Source of the DNA: Enterococcus plantarum
GTDB lineage: Bacteria > Bacillota > Bacilli > Lactobacillales > Enterococcaceae
Direction: 5' to 3'
DNA length: 64,000 bases
Assembly (NCBI RefSeq): GCF_001730295.1
Contig: NZ_MIKA01000050.1
Span: 1 to 64,000 of the forward strand
A program made the position numbers and the translations under genes. The notes below the pieces were generated by a model. That model ran no database searches, was not told the DNA's origin, and saw nothing but the letters and a program-made list of their open reading frames with translations. Positions 35,300-44,600 of this stretch are shown in pieces; position 1 is the stretch's first letter; each line of letters starts with the position of its first letter.

Positions 35300-36056
35300 T
35301 AATTTAACCAAAAACTTCGGCGGACTCGCTGCTGTTTCCAATGTCAATCTTTCTTTAGAAACAAATGAATTAATTGGATTAATTGGTCCTAATGGCGCTG
35401 GAAAGACAACATTATTTAATCTTTTAACTGGTGTTTATGAACCTAGTGAAGGAACAGTAACTCTCGATATTCTAGGGAAAGAACACGTGTTGAATGGTAT
35501 GAAACCGTATAAAATTGCGGACATGGGGTTAAGCAGGACTTTCCAAAATATCCGCTTATTTAAAGAGTTGACCGTAATGGATAACGTTCTAATTGCGATG
35601 AATAGTAAAAACAAAGAAGGAATCCTTTCAAGTCTTTTACGCTTACCAACTTTTTATAAAAAAGAAGAGGAGATGGAAAAGAAGGTATTGGAATTACTTG
35701 CGATTTTCGGTTTAGAGGGAAAAGTTCAGACGTTAGCTAAAAACCTTCCTTATGGCGAACAAAGACGTTTAGAGATCGTACGAGCTTTGGCGACACAACC
35801 GAAAGTATTGTTTTTAGATGAACCAGCTGCAGGGATGAATCCTCAAGAAACGGCAGAATTAACGGAACTCATTAGAAAAATCCAAAAAGAATTTCAAATC
35901 ACAATTGTTTTGATCGAACATGATATGAGTTTAGTCATGGAGGTTTGTCAACGAATTTATGTGTTAGAGTATGGCAGGATTATTGCTGAAGGCAAACCAG
36001 AAGCCATCAAAAACGATCCTCGTGTGATCGAAGCTTACCTTGGAGGTGAACTATAA
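35280..36056 (+). CDS. livG: Branched-chain amino acid ABC transporter ATPase LivG
   Basis: The 258-residue ATPase has Walker A GPNGAGKT (about 37-44), a Q-loop SRTFQNIRLF, the signature LPYGEQRRLEI (a variant, as usual in LivG) and Walker B VLFLDEP. AAGGAGG lies inside the end of livM, 8 nt before ATG 35280. It powers uptake together with LivF. Confidence 0.93.
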   Translation: MPLLNVSNLTKNFGGLAAVSNVNLSLETNELIGLIGPNGAGKTTLFNLLTGVYEPSEGTVTLDILGKEHVLNGMKPYKIADMGLSRTFQNIRLFKELTVMDNVLIAMNSKNKEGILSSLLRLPTFYKKEEEMEKKVLELLAIFGLEGKVQTLAKNLPYGEQRRLEIVRALATQPKVLFLDEPAAGMNPQETAELTELIRKIQKEFQITIVLIEHDMSLVMEVCQRIYVLEYGRIIAEGKPEAIKNDPRVIEAYLGGEL

Positions 36057-36757
36057 TGCTGACCATTGAAAATTTATCTGTTCATTATGGTGTGATTCAA
36101 GCAGTACGTGATGTAAGTTTCAACGTAGAACAAGGAGAAATCGTCTCTTTGATCGGAGCAAACGGTGCGGGTAAAACGACGATTTTAAGAACGATTTCTG
36201 GGTTGAATCGACCTTCGAATGGGAGTATTACCTTTGAAGGTCAACCAATCCATAAAATGGTTCCACAAAAGATTGTTGCATCTGGACTGTGTCAAGTACC
36301 AGAAGGTCGCCATGTTTTTGCTGGTTTAACGGTTCAAGAGAATCTTGAAATGGGGGCATTTTTACGCAAAGATAGTGATTTAAAAAAAGAGTACGATATG
36401 ATTTTTGATCGTTTTCCAATTTTAAAAGAACGTAAAAATCAAGATGCGTCAACCTTATCTGGTGGAGAACAACAGATGTTGGCAATGGGCAGAGCACTGA
36501 TGTCTAAACCAAAATTGCTATTATTAGATGAGCCTTCTATGGGATTAGCACCAATCTTTATTCAAGAAATCTTTAACATCATCCAAGAAATCAACAAACA
36601 AGGAACGACTGTTTTATTGATTGAACAAAATGCGAAAATGGCGTTGTCGATTGCCGATCGAGGCTACGTTTTGGAAACGGGTGAAGTTGTTTTAAGCGGA
36701 CCAGGTAAAGAATTATTAGAAAGTGATGAAGTGAAAAAAGCATATCTAGGAGGTTAA
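36056..36757 (+). CDS. livF: Branched-chain amino acid ABC transporter ATPase LivF
   Basis: The 233-residue ATPase has Walker A GANGAGKT (about 36-43), CQVPEGRHVF (the LivF hallmark), the signature LSGGEQQML and Walker B LLLLDEPSMGL. The start overlaps the livG stop by one base (ATAATG), a sign of translational coupling. Confidence 0.93.
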   Translation: MLTIENLSVHYGVIQAVRDVSFNVEQGEIVSLIGANGAGKTTILRTISGLNRPSNGSITFEGQPIHKMVPQKIVASGLCQVPEGRHVFAGLTVQENLEMGAFLRKDSDLKKEYDMIFDRFPILKERKNQDASTLSGGEQQMLAMGRALMSKPKLLLLDEPSMGLAPIFIQEIFNIIQEINKQGTTVLLIEQNAKMALSIADRGYVLETGEVVLSGPGKELLESDEVKKAYLGG

Positions 36758-36761
36758 TAGC

Positions 36762-37415
36762 ATGAGTGTAAGTGATTTTATGACAAAAAATTTAGTCGTA
36801 GCTCAACCAGAAATGAAAATTTTTGATGCGGTTGAGTTGATGAAAATAAATAATATCCATCGCTTGCCTGTAGTCAAAGGAGAGCAAGTGATTGGGTTGA
36901 TCACGGAAGGAACAATTCAATCGGCGATGCCATCAAAAGCGACAAGTTTAAGTGTCTATGAAGTAAATTATCTTTTAAACAAGACCACAGTTGCAGATAT
37001 AATGGTGAAAGATGTTCGTGTAATCAATCCTGAAGCCTCTTTGGAAGAGGGGATTTTTCAAATGCGCCAACATAACATCGGAGTATTGCCAGTTGTTGAC
37101 GGAAATGAGGCACTCGTTGGTATTATAACAAATAATGATATTTTTGATGCGTTTTTAAAAATTACTGGATACAATGATGGCGGTACTAGAATTCAGTTAC
37201 GTATTCCAGAAGATCACAAAGGGATTTTAGCAGAGATTACCAAATTGTTAGCGGATAATGATTTTAGTATTTTAACGGTTGTTGTAAATCGGAAAGAGTT
37301 AGAAACAATTATTGAGTTACAAATAGAAAGCCGCGAGACTCAAAAAATCGAGGGAATTTTGAAAGAAGCCAATTACGACGTTTTTGAAGCAACATTCATC
37401 TCAAAAAAAGTATAA
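36762..37415 (+). CDS. CBS-pair/ACT domain protein (AcuB-like)
   Basis: The 217-residue product has two CBS domains (about 4-57 and 77-132, each with the RLPVVKG or GVLPVVDG core) and a C-terminal ACT-like domain (about 140-212, GTRIQLRIPEDHKGILAEI). CBS pairs bind adenine nucleotides and ACT domains bind amino acids. Its place as the last gene of the liv operon, 4 nt after livF, suggests a sensor of branched-chain amino acids or energy state. The target is unknown. Confidence 0.8.
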   Translation: MSVSDFMTKNLVVAQPEMKIFDAVELMKINNIHRLPVVKGEQVIGLITEGTIQSAMPSKATSLSVYEVNYLLNKTTVADIMVKDVRVINPEASLEEGIFQMRQHNIGVLPVVDGNEALVGIITNNDIFDAFLKITGYNDGGTRIQLRIPEDHKGILAEITKLLADNDFSILTVVVNRKELETIIELQIESRETQKIEGILKEANYDVFEATFISKKV

Positions 37416-37527
37416 AAAGTGAAGAATAGCAAGAATTGGAAGAGTTTTTTTTCTCAAAACAGTTTGACTATTATAGGGGCATATGATAATTTTATATAGT
37501 AAAGAACTGGTTTTCAAAACGAAGTCG

Positions 37528-37563
37528 GAATATTAAAGTGATTTACTCCTTTAATATTCTTTC
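37528..37563 (+). terminator. Likely terminator of the liv operon
   Basis: GAATATTAAAG / CTTTAATATTC with a 10-nt loop and a short T-tract. A second small hairpin (CCTCTAA/TTAGAGG, 37571-37588) follows. The rest of the gap to 37658 carries the next gene's promoter (a TATAAA-like box) and AGGAGG. Confidence 0.65.
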
Positions 37564-37658
37564 GCTATGTCCTCTAATCGGTTAGAGGTTGTTGGTAGTA
37601 TAATTTTTACAGACATTCTGTAATTGATTATAAATATTTAAGATAGGAGGAATGAAAA

Positions 37659-38237
37659 ATGAAAAAAGTTATTGGATTTATTATTGCTTTTGTAGCAACG
37701 GTTAGTTTTGCAACAACCGCTTCAGCAGACGGTGCTATTTCAGCAACTGAACAGCCTATCCTTAATGAATTAAACGCTGGTTTAACAATTGGTGGTAAAA
37801 AATTCAGTTTTGGTGCAGCAGAGACGAATGCAGCTTCTAATCACTTGAAACGTGTTGATTTAGCACAAGCTCAAGCCGATGAAGCAATTAAGAACATTCA
37901 AGCAGCTCGTTCTTTAGTTGAAGGAGTATCTGTCAACACATCAGGCGCTAATTCACTTGGAGATGCGGTTAGATTATTACCAGCTAATGTAATTTCTCAA
38001 TTACAAAGTTATGTTGTTGCAGCTGGAAATGCTGTAGGCTTGAAAATTACTTTTGGAGCAAACGGAACTTACTCTGCAGTGACTATCACTGATACGAAGG
38101 GTGCTCCTGTATACAAAACTGGCGCGCCAGTCAAAAATACTGGATCAAACTACGCATTAAGCGGGATTACTTTTGGCTCATTGATCGTAGCTGCAGCAGG
38201 TGCAGTATTTGTGAGCAGAAAGAACAAATTAGCCTAA
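37659..38237 (+). CDS. Secreted protein with atypical sortase signal (substrate of the adjacent sortase)
   Basis: A 192-residue protein with a signal peptide (1-23, ending ASA), a helical middle (VDLAQAQADEAIKNIQAARS) and a C-terminal sorting signal of unusual type. The motif VKNTG (158-162, where LPxTG is usual) is followed by a hydrophobic helix (about 168-185) and SRKNK. The sortase gene starts 1 nt after the stop. The only neighbour able to anchor it is that sortase, so the two are probably an enzyme-substrate pair. No known functional family is recognised. A copy-like motif YKTGAPVKNTG may offer two sites. Confidence 0.7.
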   Translation: MKKVIGFIIAFVATVSFATTASADGAISATEQPILNELNAGLTIGGKKFSFGAAETNAASNHLKRVDLAQAQADEAIKNIQAARSLVEGVSVNTSGANSLGDAVRLLPANVISQLQSYVVAAGNAVGLKITFGANGTYSAVTITDTKGAPVYKTGAPVKNTGSNYALSGITFGSLIVAAAGAVFVSRKNKLA

Positions 38238-38238
38238 T

Positions 38239-38964
38239 ATGAAACAATTAAAAAGAGTAGGGGCATTTATTTACGTGCCTCTTCTCTTTATGTTTTTTGG
38301 CTATCTCATCATTTACATAATTGGTGCACCTGTCATTAACTTCGCGTCATCTGCAGTCGAATTGATTTCTTTGAATGATGCTCCATCTTTTGATCAACAA
38401 GGAACGAACCTTTTTGAAAAAAGAAAGGATAAAACAAAAACAGCATTCTCAGACGAAAAATCGACTGAAGCGAATACAACTAAGATGGAAGCATCTGAAA
38501 AAGAAGAGCTATCGTCTTCAAATATGGTCTATCCGGTAGGGGGAGATCAATTTGGTGAGGTAGTGATCGATAAAGTCGAAATTAATGAACCATTGTATTA
38601 CGGAGATAGTGAAGATATTTTGCGTTTAGGCGCAGGGCAATACATCGGCAGTATGATTCCAGGGGATCTTGGAACAACATTGATCGGTGGGCATAATCTA
38701 CCCTCATTTGGGAAAATTTATTACTTAGAACCTGGGGATGAAGTGAACATTCATACTCACTATGGAGATTATACGTATCAAGTAACAGAAGTAAAAGTTG
38801 CTGATTATAAAGATCCAGCAGTTTATACAAAATTGGGCGACCACTCAAAAAGAGCACTGATCCTTTATACTTGTTATCCATTAGATGCGATTGGTTTAAC
38901 ACCTGAACGTGTTTTTGTTTCAGCAGATTATGTATCTGGACCAATCATCGATGAAAAATCATAA
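38239..38964 (+). CDS. Sortase, probably class D-like, with dedicated substrate
   Basis: The 241-residue product has an N-terminal membrane helix (about 12-32), a charged linker (about 45-95) and a sortase catalytic domain. Within the domain are TLIGGHN with His152, LILYTCYP with Cys212 and LTPERVFV with Arg224, so the catalytic triad is complete. It sits in the membrane with the enzyme outside and transfers substrates to the cell wall. The class is not certain from motifs alone. It lies between its likely substrate and a membrane protein in one operon. Confidence 0.85.
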   Translation: MKQLKRVGAFIYVPLLFMFFGYLIIYIIGAPVINFASSAVELISLNDAPSFDQQGTNLFEKRKDKTKTAFSDEKSTEANTTKMEASEKEELSSSNMVYPVGGDQFGEVVIDKVEINEPLYYGDSEDILRLGAGQYIGSMIPGDLGTTLIGGHNLPSFGKIYYLEPGDEVNIHTHYGDYTYQVTEVKVADYKDPAVYTKLGDHSKRALILYTCYPLDAIGLTPERVFVSADYVSGPIIDEKS

Positions 38965-38982
38965 AGGAGGAGAATCAGTCAG

Positions 38983-39837
38983 ATGAAAAATCGGGGTCGT
39001 TTAATGAAAGTAATCTCTCGTTTTTTTCTTGCTTTCCTATCATCTGTATTTTTATTCGCGTTTTTGATTCTGTTGACATTGAGACTCACGTTGTTTAGCG
39101 AAAACTATATTGCAAAACAAGCAGCAAAAGCAGATTATTATTCAGAACTAACGGAAGAAATCAATCGCCAAATCGAAAACAGCGCTTTAGGAAGTAATAT
39201 TCCAGAAGGGGTTTTGAATCAGTCAATCAAGCAAGAGTTAGTGAAGACGGATGTGAATGCCTATTTCAAAGCAATGTACAATACAGGCACAAAGTATACT
39301 ATTTCTAATGAAAAAGAAATCCACGATACGGTATCTAAAGCCATCATAGAATATATGAAAGAAAAAAATATCCAGATAACACCAGAATCAGAACAAGCGG
39401 TAACGAAACTTTCCGACAATGCAGTAACAATTTACAAAGGCTACATCGAGTTGCCTTTTTTAGTTTCCTATGGACGGAAAGTGATGAACTATAAATCGAC
39501 ATTAGTTGTTTTTATGGGTGTTTGCGGTGTTTTATGGGTCCTATTAAGTTTCTCTCTCTATTCTTCATTAAGAGGCTATTTCCATCGTTTATTAAGGTAT
39601 TGGTCCTATATCTGGACGGGCAGCGGCTTAATGATGCTGGTTGTTCCTGCAATTATTTTAATGCAAGGCTTTTTAAAGAAGCTAGGGATCCAATCGAAAG
39701 CGATGTATGACTTTATTCAAACCTATTTATCGAGCTTTTTATGGTTGTTTATTATGATTGGCATTCTTTCTATTGTGGCAGGCGTTGTTTGTGGCATACT
39801 TAGCGAGAGCAAGAGAAAAGAATTATTTAGTGCTTAA
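38983..39837 (+). CDS. Membrane protein of the sortase operon, unknown family
   Basis: The 284-residue product has one N-terminal membrane helix (about 13-35), an extracellular domain of about 130 residues (helical, with ADYYSELTEEINRQIENSAL) and three or four helices from about 163 to the end. AAGGAGG lies 12 nt before ATG 38983, and the gene follows the sortase by 18 nt. The layout suggests a partner that presents the substrate or assembles it on the surface. No domain is recognised. Confidence 0.6.
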   Translation: MKNRGRLMKVISRFFLAFLSSVFLFAFLILLTLRLTLFSENYIAKQAAKADYYSELTEEINRQIENSALGSNIPEGVLNQSIKQELVKTDVNAYFKAMYNTGTKYTISNEKEIHDTVSKAIIEYMKEKNIQITPESEQAVTKLSDNAVTIYKGYIELPFLVSYGRKVMNYKSTLVVFMGVCGVLWVLLSFSLYSSLRGYFHRLLRYWSYIWTGSGLMMLVVPAIILMQGFLKKLGIQSKAMYDFIQTYLSSFLWLFIMIGILSIVAGVVCGILSESKRKELFSA

Positions 39838-39901
39838 GGCGCAGAAAGACTTTTATGAACACAAGACAAAAGTGTATAGCGTTTCTTTGAAATGAAGCAA
39901 T

Positions 39902-39943
39902 AGTGGTGCAAAGCTAATCAGGTTTTGCCCACTTTCTTTTTTT
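39902..39943 (+). terminator. Intrinsic terminator of the sortase operon
   Basis: AGTGGTGCAAA / TTTTGCCCACT with a 10-nt loop, followed by TTTCTTTTTTT. Confidence 0.8.
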
Positions 39944-39981
39944 CTCGTAACGTGATACCATAGATAGCTGGAGGGATGAAG

Positions 39982-40215
39982 ATGTCAAAGAAAAATAAAG
40001 ATATAGAAGTAAAAATAGAAGAAGCAGAAAAAAAAGTAAATGGTGAAACCATCACAGTAAGTACCTTAACAATCGGCAAAAAAGAAATTGGGCAAGTCTT
40101 AGCACAAGATACAAAAAAATTCGCTGTTGTGATCGATGGACGGAATGAAGCAACCGTGAAAACGCTTGATGAAGCGATTGAATACATCATTCGCCAGTGG
40201 AATTTAAACGACTAA
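39982..40215 (+). CDS. DUF2969 protein
   Basis: Two ATG codons are possible. ATG 39976 directly abuts the GGAGGG site, so ATG 39982 (7-nt spacing) is taken, giving 77 residues that begin MSKKNKDIEVKIEEAEKK. The size and the C-terminal pattern (AVVIDGRNEATVKTLDEAIEYIIRQWNL) match DUF2969, a small conserved Lactobacillales family of unknown function. Cytoplasmic. Confidence 0.75.
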   Translation: MSKKNKDIEVKIEEAEKKVNGETITVSTLTIGKKEIGQVLAQDTKKFAVVIDGRNEATVKTLDEAIEYIIRQWNLND

Positions 40216-40305
40216 AATAAATAACAACTTTTTTTCGAAAAAGGCTTGCTTTTTCTTCAAAAGTTTTGTATTATAACTAAGTCAGGTTTTTTACTAAAAC
40301 CTTTT

Positions 40306-40386
40306 GGAGGAATAGCGAAGTGGCTAAACGCGACGGACTGTAAATCCGTTCCTTAGGGTTCAGTGGTTCGAATCCACTTTCCTCCA
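40306..40386 (+). tRNA. tRNA-Tyr (anticodon GUA)
   Basis: The acceptor stem GGAGGAA/TTCCTCC, the anticodon loop CTGTAAA in stem ACGGA/TCCGT, a long variable arm and the T-arm GGTTCGAATCC identify a type II tRNA-Tyr. The CCA end is not encoded. Confidence 0.95.
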
Positions 40387-40396
40387 TTTTAACCTT

Positions 40397-40468
40397 TGGG
40401 GTATAGCCAAGCGGTAAGGCAACAGGTTTTGATCCTGTCATGCGTTGGTTCGAATCCAGCTACCCCAG
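40397..40468 (+). tRNA. tRNA-Gln (anticodon UUG)
   Basis: The acceptor stem TGGGGTA/TACCCCA, the anticodon loop TTTTGAT in stem ACAGG/CCTGT, and the T-arm GGTTCGAATCC. The discriminator is G. It lies 10 nt after tRNA-Tyr in the same transcript. Confidence 0.95.
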
Positions 40469-40476
40469 TTTTTGTT

Positions 40477-40508
40477 AGAACAACTCATATTGAGTTGTTC
40501 TTTTTTTG
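40477..40508 (+). terminator. Intrinsic terminator of the tRNA operon
   Basis: AGAACAACTCA / TGAGTTGTTCT with a TAT loop and a T-run. Confidence 0.9.
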
Positions 40509-40592
40509 ACTAAATAATAGAGATAGTAACTTTTGTTCTCTTTTTTCGAATTATGTGATAAAGTGAATGAAAAAGCATGAGGAGTGAACGGA

Positions 40593-40778
40593 ATGAATAT
40601 CAAAGAGAAAATAACTGAAACAGCAGAAAAAGTCTATGACTTAGCACGTGAAGGCAAATATGATGTCAAAATAAATCTTTTTTCTAAAAAGAAAACGCAA
40701 GATCAAACAAAAGGTATCCAAGTTGTGTCTGCCCGAGACACTGCTCATACAAAAAAATGGCGTGCGAAAAACCGCTAA
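40593..40778 (+). CDS. Small basic conserved protein, unknown
   Basis: ATG 40593 (AGGAGTG 8 nt upstream) is chosen over GTG 40584. The 61-residue product, MNIKEKITETAEKVYDLARE..., is basic (FSKKKTQDQTK, HTKKWRAKNR), with an N-terminal amphipathic helix. It is a single gene with its own terminator. The family is not identified. Confidence 0.6.
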   Translation: MNIKEKITETAEKVYDLAREGKYDVKINLFSKKKTQDQTKGIQVVSARDTAHTKKWRAKNR

Positions 40779-40795
40779 TAGCGTAGCGAATAAAT

Positions 40796-40842
40796 AATAG
40801 CCTGGAACAACCTCGTTTGTGTGTTGTTCTAGGCTATTTTAC
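40796..40842. terminator. Intrinsic terminator
   Basis: AATAGCCTGGAACAAC / GTTGTTCTAGGCTATT, between convergent genes (40593 and the TetR gene). Confidence 0.85.
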
Positions 40843-40854
40843 TTTGGCTGAAAA

Positions 40855-41463
40855 CTATTTATCAATCTCAAGCCCTAAAACAGTCAGGTGGCCGTTTCCA
40901 ACTAATTTAATAACAAGTCTAGCTAAATGATTAGGAGACATGTCTGTGTCACTTGTGATCCACCAATGAAGCGTTCCTGTAAAGATTGACGTCATATATT
41001 CAATGATGAAATCAATCGGTACTTCAATCTCATTTTCCGTGATTTTTAGCTTAGAAAAAATATCTGCGTATTTTTCGTAAATAATATCTGCTAACTTTTT
41101 CCGTAATAACTCATTTGAACTACCATCCATGATTGTTAAAAAGAATGTTTTATTTTTTTGAATGTTAATATAAATAGTTGTCAGTAGGGCTTCAATTTGT
41201 TTGACTTTAATCCGGTTGCTGACAATAAGCTGTTCTGCATCGATAACAGAGGTGAAGGCATTGATTGCAAAATCAAAAATTTGTTCATAAAGGTCTTGTT
41301 TGTCTTTGAAATGAGCATAGAAAGTCGCGCGATTGATCATGGCTTCATCTGCAATGTCTTGGATCGTTATACAGTCATATCCTTTTTCATCTACTAAATG
41401 AATGAACGCTTCAATAATCATTTTGTGTGTTCGCATTACCCGAAGGTCGGTTTTCTTTGACAT
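40855..41463 (-). CDS. TetR/AcrR-family regulator
   Basis: The 202-residue product has the N-terminal TetR helix-turn-helix (MIIEAFIHLVDEKGYDCITIQDIADEA followed by INRATFYAHFKDK) and a helical ligand-binding half with a TetR_C-like segment. It is divergent from the giant activase-like gene at 41655, with about 190 nt between. Two CAACA/TGTTG-type palindromes lie in that gap and are the likely operators for both genes. Confidence 0.85.
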   Translation of the reverse strand: MSKKTDLRVMRTHKMIIEAFIHLVDEKGYDCITIQDIADEAMINRATFYAHFKDKQDLYEQIFDFAINAFTSVIDAEQLIVSNRIKVKQIEALLTTIYINIQKNKTFFLTIMDGSSNELLRKKLADIIYEKYADIFSKLKITENEIEVPIDFIIEYMTSIFTGTLHWWITSDTDMSPNHLARLVIKLVGNGHLTVLGLEIDK

Positions 41464-41604
41464 AAAAAATTCCTTTCGAAATAATCAACAATAGTTGAAA
41501 GTTTGTTGTTTATCTCACAAATTTGGGTGTTTTGCTTGTTGCAATTCCATTAGAATCTTCCTAAAATATACATAAGTATTATATCAGACACCTTGTAGGA
41601 TAAT

Positions 41605-41617
41605 CAACAAAGTGTTG
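41605..41617. promoter_or_regulatory. Candidate TetR operator
   Basis: CAACA-AAG-TGTTG lies just upstream of the activase-like gene. A related site (CAACAATAGTTG...TTTGTTG) occurs at about 41487-41509, next to the TetR start. The shared CAACA/TGTTG halves suggest one regulator binds both. Confidence 0.5.
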
Positions 41618-41654
41618 CGAATAAAAGGGTATGAAATTTAAGGAGATAACACAT

Positions 41655-44600
41655 ATGACATTAAGAGCAGGAATAGACGTCGGTTCGACAACTGTGAAAT
41701 TGGTAATTATTGACGAAGAAAATCATACCAAATTTGCTAAATATGAACGACATTACTCAGATGTAAAAGCAGCAACCGAAAAAGTATTGAATGAAGCGAT
41801 GACTGAATTGGGTGAAGAAACGCCGATTACCATGACTATTACAGGATCTGGTGGCATGGGGTTGGCAGATGTTTTAAACATTTCATTTGTTCAAGAAGTG
41901 ATCGCCTGTACGAAAACAGTAGAGGAAATCATTCCAGAAACCGATGTAGCGATTGAACTAGGTGGTGAAGATGCAAAAATCACCTTTTTTGAAGGAGCAT
42001 TAGAACAGCGGATGAATGGGAGCTGTGCTGGTGGAACGGGAGCTTTTATTGACCAAATGGCTGTGTTGCTAAAAACAGATGCGAATGGCGTGAATGAACT
42101 AGCTAAAAACTATCAAACGATATACCCGATCGCATCAAGATGCGGTGTTTTTGCCAAGACAGATGTTCAACCTTTGATCAACGAAGGAGCCGCTAAAGAG
42201 GACATTTCAGCCAGTATTTTTCAAGCAGTAGTCAATCAAACAATTGCAGGACTTGCAGCAGGACGAAAAATCAAAGGGAAAATCGCCTTTTTAGGTGGTC
42301 CTCTCTTCTTCATGTCTGAACTTAGAAAACGATTCATTGAAACCTTAGATGTGAAACCAGAAAATATTATTTTTCCAGAAAATCCGCAACTATTTGTAGC
42401 GATGGGCGCCGCCATTTATTCGGAAGGGGCTAAATCAACTAGCTTAACAGATTTAATCCACCGTCTGACAAAAGGAGACCAAGAACAATTAAAACCAACC
42501 GATACATTAGAACCATTATTTCAAGATGAAGCAGAGCTAAAAGAATTTAGAGTACGTCACGATCAAGCAAAAGCGCAAGAAAAAGCGTTAGCTGATCATC
42601 ATGGTGTTGCCTTTTTAGGAATCGATGCAGGATCTACAACGACAAAAGTTACGTTGATTGATGAAGAAGGAAACTTATTATTTTCATTTTACGGAAATAA
42701 TCAAGGACAGCCTCTAGAAACGACCATGAAAGTATTGAAAGAATTATACCAACAATTACCAAAAGATGTCTTTGTTGGAAAATCTGCTGTGACCGGATAC
42801 GGTGAACATTTAATTAAAAATGCGTTGAAAGTTGATATCGGAGAAGTCGAGACGATGGCTCATTACAAAGCGGCAGATCATTTTCAACCAGGTGTTGATT
42901 TTATTTTAGATATCGGCGGTCAAGATATGAAGGCGATGACCATTAAAGATGGTGTGTTGTCCTCGATCCAATTGAATGAAGCGTGTTCTTCAGGTTGTGG
43001 TTCGTTTATTGAAACGTTTGCCAAATCATTGAACTTTGATGTAAAAGACTTTGCGCTTGAAGCGCTAAGTTCTAAAGCACCCGTTGATTTAGGCTCTCGT
43101 TGTACGGTGTTCATGAATTCAAAAGTCAAACAAGTTCAAAAAGAAGGCGCTTCTGTTGGGGATATTTCTGCGGGATTATCATACTCCGTAATCAAAAATG
43201 CGATTTACAAAGTAATCAAAGTTCGACGTCCAGAAGAATTAGGAAAGAAAATCGTTTGCCAAGGTGGAACGTTTTATAACGAAGCTGTTTTGCGAGCCTT
43301 TGAACTGATCAGCGAACGCGAAGTTGTCCGTCCTTCTATTGCAGGTTTGATGGGCGCGTATGGGGCTGCTTTGATTGCATTAGAAAACTACGAATTAGGA
43401 CAGGAAACAACGATCCTTGGTCTTGAAGAGTTGGATACGTTTACCGCAGATAAAGAGTTTACGCATTGTGGCTTGTGTGAAAATAACTGCATGATGACTG
43501 TGACGATTTTTTCTGACGGACGCCAATTTGTGACTGGAAATCGTTGTGAACGTGGCGCTAGAATCAAAGTAAAAAGAGAAGATCGTAGAGTCAATTTGGT
43601 TGACTATAAATACCGTAAACTATTTAAATATCATCCGTTAAAAGAAAAAGATGCTATTCATGGCAGAATTGGCATTCCTCGTGTTTTAAATATGTATGAA
43701 AATTATCCGTTATGGCATACGTTCTTTACAGATCTTGGATTTCGGGTAGAGTTATCACCACGTTCAAATAAAGAACTTTATGAAAAAGGAATGGAGACGA
43801 TTCCGAGTGATACAGCTTGTTATCCAGCCAAAATTACGCATGGTCATATTCAAGCTTTGATCGATTCAAACATACCAATGATCTTTTACCCAGGGGTCGT
43901 TTTTGAACGGCAAGAATCAGCCGAAGCAGACAATCATTTTAACTGTCCAATCGTACAAAGCTATCCTGATGTTATTCGTAACAATGTAGATGATATTCGC
44001 GATGGGAAAGTTGATTATCGTAACCCGTATATTAATTTAGCAAATGAACAATCTGTTGCAAAGGTTTTGAGCGAAACCTTTGCAGACCTAGGAATATCAG
44101 CAGAACAAATTACACAAGCATTGCGTCACGGCTATGAAGAGCTAGATTCTTTCAAAGAAGCTATCCGTAACAAAGGGGAAGAAACACTGATAATGCTGAA
44201 TCAAAAAGGCGAAAAGGGAATTGTTTTATCTGGTCGCCCATATCACCTAGATCCAGAAATCAATCATGGTATTGCGGATGTGATTACACAAGAAGGGTTC
44301 CATGTATTGACCGAAGATTGTGTTTCTCATTTAAGTGATGTCGGAAATTTACGTGTTGTGAATCAATGGGTGTATCATTCACGCTTGTATGCTGCAGCTC
44401 GAGTGGTAGCGAAATCGAAGAATCTTGAACTCGTTCAGTTAAATTCATTTGGTTGTGGTTTAGATGCAGTTACAACGGATCAGGTAGAAGAAATCATGGA
44501 TCAATATGGAAAAATCTATACTGTTTTGAAAATTGATGAAGGATCGAATTTAGGCGCGATTCGTATTCGTTTACGTTCCCTAAAAGCAGCTGTTGGGGAG

